Assembly: GCA_046349435.1 (NCBI GenBank)
Contig: JAXMCI010000070.1
Location: forward strand, 1 to 9,566
Source: JAXMCI01 sp046349435
Lineage (GTDB): Bacteria; Pseudomonadota; Alphaproteobacteria; Dongiales; Dongiaceae
DNA length: 9,566 nucleotides
Direction: 5' to 3'
The translations under genes and the position numbers were made by a program. The notes under the pieces were generated by a model that made no database searches, was not told where the DNA came from, and saw only the letters and a program-made list of their open reading frames with translations. Below are positions 6,470-9,566 of the stretch, in pieces. The first letter of the stretch is position 1. Every line of letters begins with the position of its first letter.

Positions 6470-6847
6470 ATGAGCAAGCGGACGACCATGATCCTGGTGG
6501 CGGCGGTGGCCGCGCTCGCGGCGCGCAGCGCCCTGGCCGACGGCGACGCGGCCAAGGGCCAGGCGGTGTTCAAGAAGGTCTGCGCGGTCTGCCACACGGC
6601 CGAGGCGGGGAAGAACAAGATCGGGCCGTCGCTGTTCGGCGTGGTCGGGCGCAAGGCGGGCAGCGTCGAGGGCTTCAACTACTCCGACGCGATGAAGAAT
6701 TCCGGCATCACCTGGACCCCGGAGGAGCTCGACGCCTACGTCACCGACCCGAAGAAGAAGGTCCCCGGCAACCGGATGCCCTATGCCGGCCTGAAGAAGG
6801 AAGGCGACCGCCAGGACCTGATCGCCTATCTCGCCACGCTGAAGTAG
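6470..6847 (+). CDS. Periplasmic class I cytochrome c (c2/c550 type)
   Basis: Small soluble electron carrier of 125 residues. Sec signal peptide at 1-23 (MSKRTTMILVAAVAA... ending ALA before DGDAAKG); mature protein about 102 residues, normal for a monohaem class I cytochrome. The haem motif is C38-A-V-C41-H42; the conserved IGPSLFGVVGR block follows at 51-61; the axial methionine is M103 in NRMPYAG; and the C-terminal helix (DLIAYLATLK) is intact. The fold is the one shared with mitochondrial cytochrome c and bacterial c2/c550. Such cytochromes carry electrons from the bc1 complex to NosZ and NirK/NirS in alphaproteobacteria, so a role as NosZ donor is likely but inferred from position. GGAGG 4 nt upstream supports the ATG at 6470. 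The ATG at 6467 is too close to that GGAGG, and one at 6452 would add a charged N-terminus. The regulator gene follows 37 bp downstream. Confidence 0.93.
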   Translation: MSKRTTMILVAAVAALAARSALADGDAAKGQAVFKKVCAVCHTAEAGKNKIGPSLFGVVGRKAGSVEGFNYSDAMKNSGITWTPEELDAYVTDPKKKVPGNRMPYAGLKKEGDRQDLIAYLATLK

Positions 6848-6865
6848 CGCGGCCAGCGGGGCGGG

Positions 6866-6883
6866 TCGCCATCCGGGTGGCGG
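6866..6883 (+). other. Small inverted repeat covering the regulator's ribosome binding region
   Basis: CGCCA (6867-6871) pairs with TGGCG (6878-6882) around a 6-nt loop, just before the ATG at 6885. No strong Shine-Dalgarno is present for this gene, and a stem here could keep its translation low. The stem is only 5 bp, so the call is weak. Confidence 0.25.
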
Positions 6884-6884
6884 G

Positions 6885-7595
6885 ATGAGCGCCGGGCTGG
6901 GGCGGCTCGACCGGTCGGTGGTGGCGGGGCTGGCGGCGTTCGCCGGCCTCTCCGGCGCCGAGATCGACGAGATCCTGCGCGGCGCCGTCTCCCGCCGGTT
7001 CCCGAAGGGCGCCACCGTCTTCGACCAGGGCGCCGAGGCCGGCTTCTTCTACCTGCTGCTCGACGGCCGCCTCAAGGTCGTGCAGGTGACGCCGGCGGGG
7101 CAGCAGGTGGTGATGCGCTACATCAGCCCCGGCGAGCTGTTCGGCATCGCCGCGGCGCTCGGCCGCTCCGACTATCCGGCGACCGCGGTCGCCGCGGTCG
7201 AGAGCCTGGCGATCGCCTGGGAGACGGCGCGCTGGGCGCCGCTGGTCCAGCGCTTCCCGGCGCTGGCCGCGAACGCCATGCGCACGCTCGGCGCCCGCAT
7301 GGAGGAGGCGCAGGAGCGGATCCGCGAGATGTCGACCGAGCGGATCGAGCGGCGCATCGCGCGCGCCCTGCTCCGCCTCGTGGCGCAGGCCGGCCACCGC
7401 ACCGAGGCCGGGGTCGCCATCGACTTCCCGATCACCCGCCAGGATCTCGCCGAGATGACCGGCACGACGCTGTTCACGGTCAGCCGGGTGATGAGCGCCT
7501 GGGAGGAGGACGGCATCGTCGAGGGCGGGCGCCAGCGCGTCGTCATCCGCGAGCCCCATGCCCTGGTGCGGATCGCCGAGGACCTGCCGCGCTGA
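6885..7595 (+). CDS. Crp/Fnr-family transcription regulator (DNR/NnrR-like, cysteine-free)
   Basis: 236-residue regulator with the classic layout: N-terminal cyclic-nucleotide-binding-like beta-roll about 20-120 (including GELFGIAAAL at 83-92), long dimerisation helix about 125-150, and C-terminal winged helix-turn-helix about 150-225. The recognition helix reads TGTTLFTVSRVMSAWEEDG (192-210). It keeps the S200-R201 pair that contacts the TTG/CAA part of FNR-type boxes, but has Phe where FNR has the base-reading Glu. There is no cysteine anywhere in the protein, so it cannot carry the oxygen-sensing Fe-S cluster of FNR. The cAMP-contacting residues of Crp are not evident. That leaves the NO/nitrogen-oxide-responsive DNR/NnrR groups as the best fit, consistent with its place beside nos genes. 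Candidate targets are the dyads at 5454-5467 and 7931-7946. Its last 53 bp overlap, tail to tail, the end of the minus-strand CxxC protein gene. I assign no symbol because DNR, NnrR and unnamed relatives cannot be separated by eye. Confidence 0.92.
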   Translation: MSAGLGRLDRSVVAGLAAFAGLSGAEIDEILRGAVSRRFPKGATVFDQGAEAGFFYLLLDGRLKVVQVTPAGQQVVMRYISPGELFGIAAALGRSDYPATAVAAVESLAIAWETARWAPLVQRFPALAANAMRTLGARMEEAQERIREMSTERIERRIARALLRLVAQAGHRTEAGVAIDFPITRQDLAEMTGTTLFTVSRVMSAWEEDGIVEGGRQRVVIREPHALVRIAEDLPR

Positions 7596-7821
7596 GCGGC
7601 GCCGGCGCGGCGGCGGCCGCCGCCTCCAGCTCGGCGAGCAGCCGGGCGAGCGGCACGGCGTACTCGGCGCTCGCTACCGCGATGCTGTCATGCTCCGCCA
7701 TGGTGCAGCCGATGCAGCCCATGCGGTGACCCAGGAAGACCCGGATCGTCGCCGGCCAGCGCCGCATCACCTCGCCGACCGCCAGATTCGCCGTGACCAT
7801 CGGGTCGGGCACGCCGTGCAT
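7543..7821 (-). CDS. DUF1858 / TIGR03980-type redox-disulfide protein
   Basis: Small protein of 92 residues whose first 65 match the DUF1858 domain, also called the hybrid-cluster-protein-associated redox disulfide domain. It shows VGEVMRRWPATIRVFLGHRM followed by G-C36-I-G-C39-TMAEHDS and a helical end (PLARLLAELEAA). The CxxC pair is intact. Family members are found near hcp, nor and other nitrogen-oxide genes; their biochemical role is not settled, and a thiol-redox or metal-linked function is inferred from the CxxC. The tail from about 66 is Ala/Pro/Arg-rich and overlaps the 3' end of the convergent regulator gene, so it may be non-functional extension. The start at 7821 has GGGAG very close upstream; M8 (7800) is an alternative that keeps the whole domain. 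A perfect TTGCG-N4-CGCAA dyad lies about 117 bp upstream. Confidence 0.88.
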   Translation of the reverse strand: MHGVPDPMVTANLAVGEVMRRWPATIRVFLGHRMGCIGCTMAEHDSIAVASAEYAVPLARLLAELEAAAAAAPAPLSAAGPRRSAPGHGARG

Positions 7822-7868
7822 CGCTCCCGGAGGCGACGGGCACGGCCCCTGCCGCGCCCGTCCCTCCC

Positions 7869-7895
7869 GTCATCCCCGGCGGATGCCGGGATGAC
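7869..7895. repeat. REP-like intergenic palindrome
   Basis: Inverted repeat GTCATCCCCGGC - GGAT - GCCGGGATGAC, an 11-bp stem with one bulged C and a 4-nt loop. Palindromes with the GTCATCCCGGC arm are common dispersed intergenic repeats in alphaproteobacterial genomes (from memory). It lies in the presumed 5' leader of the CxxC gene and has no T-tract after it, so a terminator is less likely than a dispersed repeat or mRNA-stability element. Confidence 0.65.
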
Positions 7896-7930
7896 CCGTG
7901 AGGGTGTATCAGGCGATCCCGGGCCGGCTC

Positions 7931-7946
7931 CTTGCGCCAGCGCAAG
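7931..7946. promoter_or_regulatory. Perfect TTGCG-N4-CGCAA dyad, candidate NnrR/FNR-family operator
   Basis: CTTGCGCCAGCGCAAG, a perfect 6+6 dyad around 4 bases, in the 155-bp gap between the glutamate dehydrogenase stop and the CxxC protein gene. The TTG-N8-CAA frame is that of FNR-family sites, and TTGCG halves are, as I recall, typical of NnrR-type sites in alphaproteobacteria. It shares TTGCGC with the nosR site. At -41.5 it would start a minus-strand transcript near 7897, just ahead of the palindrome at 7869-7895. It could form a hairpin after the dehydrogenase gene, but no U-run follows, so an operator is the better reading. Confidence 0.65.
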
Positions 7947-7961
7947 CAGCGGCCGCATTCA

Positions 7962-7973
7962 GGACTGCAGTCC
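7962..7973. other. 12-bp perfect palindrome after the glutamate dehydrogenase stop
   Basis: GGACTGCAGTCC, 3 bp downstream of the dehydrogenase stop codon. With no spacer it can only form a 4-bp stem with a 4-nt loop, so it is a poor terminator. It may be a protein-binding site or chance. Confidence 0.25.
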
Positions 7974-7976
7974 GCC

Positions 7977-9566
7977 TCAGGCGGTGAGCATGCGGAGCTG
8001 GCGGTTGGCGATGGCGAGCTTGGCGAGGTCGGGCTTGCCGGCGGCCTTCAGCTCGGCGAGCAGCGCGCCAGTGCGCTGCATCGCCGTGGTGCGGCCGGCG
8101 AGCCAGGCGTCGACGTCGCCGGCGCCGGGCCCGCCGCCGTCCAGCACGCGCTGGGCCAGCTCGCGCTGGTGGCCGTTGATGTCGTCGAGGATGGCGGCAA
8201 CGGCCAGCCGGTCCCAGTGGGTGTCGAGCGGCACCCCTGCGGTGGCACCGCGGAGCCAGTCGAGGTCGAAGCGGCGGCCGACCTCGAAATAGGTCCGGCC
8301 GACCGTCTCGACCGGCGTGCCGGTGGCGTGCGCGATGCGGACGATGTCGGGGGCCGCCTCCAACAGCTCGAGGCGGGCGACGCGGCGCGCGAGGTCGGCC
8401 GGGACGCCGCCCTGCTCGGCCGCCGCGGCGGACGCCGCCAGGCGCTCGGCGTCGGCGGGCGACACCAGCGCGTCCAGCGCCTCGCCCAGCGCCGCGACGC
8501 CCGGAGCGTAGGCCTCGATATGGGCGGCGATGTCGAGCGGCTCGGTGCCGTTGCGCAGGAACCATAGCGTGCCGCTCTCGGCGAGCCGGCCGATGGCGGC
8601 CAGCATCGCCGTCTGCTGGGCGGCCGGCACCCGGTTGTCGAGCGCCTCGATGGCGCTCCACAGCTCGCGCAGCCGGAAGGCGGCGCGGGTGATCGCGTAG
8701 GCCCGCGCGATCGGCGCCGCGCCGACGCCGACCCGCTCCTTCATGACGTTGACGAAGGTCGGACCGACCCGGTTGACCAGGCTGTTGGTCACCACCGTGG
8801 CAATGATCTCGCGGCGCAGCTGGTGACCGGCGATCGCCGGCCCGTACTGCCGGCGCAGCGGCTCCGGGAAGTACTTCTCGAGATCGTCGACCAGCTGCGG
8901 GTCGTCGGGCAGGTCCGACGGCAGCAGCTCGTCATAGAGCGCCATCTTGGCATAGGCGAGCAGCACCGCCAGCTCCGGCCGGGTCAGGGCCTCGCGCCGG
9001 GCCAGCCGGGCGCGCACGCTCTCGTCGTCGGGCAGGAACTCGATGGCGCGGTCGAGCTTGCCGGCCTTCTCCAGCGCCCGCATGAAGCGGTTCTGCCGGT
9101 CGAGCTGCTGCCAGCCGCCGGCCTCGATGACGGTCAGCGCCTGGCTCTGCAGGTAGTTGTCGCGCAGCACCAGCGCCGCGACCTCGTCGGTCATTGCCGC
9201 CAGCAGCTTGTCGCGCTGCTTCCTCGTCATGTCGCCGGCGGCGACCAGCTCGTTGACCAGGATCTTGATGTTGACCTCGTGGTCGGAGCAGTCGACGCCG
9301 GCCGAGTTGTCGACCGCGTCGGTGTTGATGCGGCCGCCGGCGGCGGCGTACTCGATGCGGCCGCGCTGGGTGAATCCCAGGTTGGCCCCCTCGCCGACCA
9401 CCCGGGCGCGGACCTCGCGGCCGTCGACCCGCAGCGCGTCGTTGGCCCGGTCGCCGGCCTCGAGATTGGTCTCGCCCTGCGCCTTGACGAAGGTGCCGAT
9501 GCCGCCCAGCCAGAGCAGGTCGACCGGCGCGCGCAGCATGGCGCGGATCAGCGCCGCCGGGGTGAC
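7977..9566 (-). CDS. Large NAD-dependent glutamate dehydrogenase, C-terminal part (start outside window)
   Basis: C-terminal 529 residues of the about 1,600-residue bacterial NAD-glutamate dehydrogenase (Bac_GDH / GDH2 type), which oxidatively deaminates glutamate to 2-oxoglutarate and ammonium. The frame is open to the right edge and begins VTPAALIRA before the family block LRAPVDLLWLGGIGTFVKA. The conserved catalytic/NAD-domain segment GEGANLGFTQRGRIEYAAAG, then GRINTDAVDNSAGVDCSDHEVN, follows within the first 110 residues. The remainder is the all-helical C-terminal domain (for example REALTRPELAVLLAYAKMAL and NSLVNRVGPTFV). The stop is a TGA at 7977. It is a housekeeping amino-acid catabolic enzyme with no known link to denitrification and probably marks the boundary of the nos-related region. 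Confidence 0.96.
   Translation of the reverse strand, partial: VTPAALIRAMLRAPVDLLWLGGIGTFVKAQGETNLEAGDRANDALRVDGREVRARVVGEGANLGFTQRGRIEYAAAGGRINTDAVDNSAGVDCSDHEVNIKILVNELVAAGDMTRKQRDKLLAAMTDEVAALVLRDNYLQSQALTVIEAGGWQQLDRQNRFMRALEKAGKLDRAIEFLPDDESVRARLARREALTRPELAVLLAYAKMALYDELLPSDLPDDPQLVDDLEKYFPEPLRRQYGPAIAGHQLRREIIATVVTNSLVNRVGPTFVNVMKERVGVGAAPIARAYAITRAAFRLRELWSAIEALDNRVPAAQQTAMLAAIGRLAESGTLWFLRNGTEPLDIAAHIEAYAPGVAALGEALDALVSPADAERLAASAAAAEQGGVPADLARRVARLELLEAAPDIVRIAHATGTPVETVGRTYFEVGRRFDLDWLRGATAGVPLDTHWDRLAVAAILDDINGHQRELAQRVLDGGGPGAGDVDAWLAGRTTAMQRTGALLAELKAAGKPDLAKLAIANRQLRMLTA

Noticed and set aside
6741..7559. A 272-codon minus-strand frame opposite the regulator gene.
   Set aside because: It is a GC-rich shadow; the plus strand encodes a complete Crp/Fnr protein there.
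7931..7946. An intrinsic terminator for the glutamate dehydrogenase gene.
   Set aside because: The dyad could fold, but no U-tract follows on the minus strand; the exact TTG-N8-CAA frame fits an operator better.
1..9566. tRNA or rRNA genes, CRISPR arrays, insertion sequences or prophage genes.
   Set aside because: I saw no cloverleaf, no regularly spaced repeats, no transposase or integrase motifs, and nearly all of the window is filled by recognised genes.

Overview
This is a GC-rich window (high G/C at third codon positions) from what looks like a denitrifying or N2O-respiring alphaproteobacterium, possibly Rhodospirillales-like. That placement is inference from three things: a clade I, Tat-exported NosZ, a class I cytochrome c of the c2/c550 type, and the C-terminal third of a very large NAD-dependent glutamate dehydrogenase. 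No marker gene in the window fixes the taxon.

Left part, minus strand (about 1-5430): the start of a nitrous oxide reductase operon, read right to left as nosR - nosZ - nosD. NosR is the membrane flavo/iron-sulfur protein needed for nosZ expression and electron supply. NosZ is the periplasmic copper enzyme that reduces N2O to N2. NosD is the periplasmic beta-helix protein needed to build the CuZ centre, and it runs off the left edge. nosZ and nosD are four bases apart. nosR and nosZ are separated by 54 bp holding a small stem-loop and a strong Shine-Dalgarno sequence. The rest of the operon (normally nosF, nosY, nosL and others) would lie beyond the left edge.

Middle, plus strand (about 5516-7595): a divergent set of three genes. 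They encode a ferritin-like (rubrerythrin-type) protein with a degenerate second half, a periplasmic c-type cytochrome that could feed electrons to NosZ, and a cysteine-free Crp/Fnr-family regulator of the DNR/NnrR kind. The 86-134 bp divergent promoter region (depending on the nosR start) has one clear TTG-N8-CAA dyad, a plausible binding site for such a regulator.

Right part, minus strand: a small protein with the CxxC 'redox disulfide' domain (DUF1858 / TIGR03980 type) ends inside the 3' end of the regulator gene. Its upstream region has a perfect TTGCG-N4-CGCAA dyad, sharing the TTGCGC core with the nosR site, and a separate hairpin-forming palindrome. The window ends in the NAD-glutamate dehydrogenase fragment, which is housekeeping metabolism and probably marks the edge of the denitrification island.

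Taken together, the window reads as a nos locus plus a compact accessory regulon: a regulator, two matching candidate operators, an electron-carrier cytochrome, a ferritin-like protein and a redox-disulfide protein. The least understood parts are the ferritin-like protein and the regulator's sensing chemistry.
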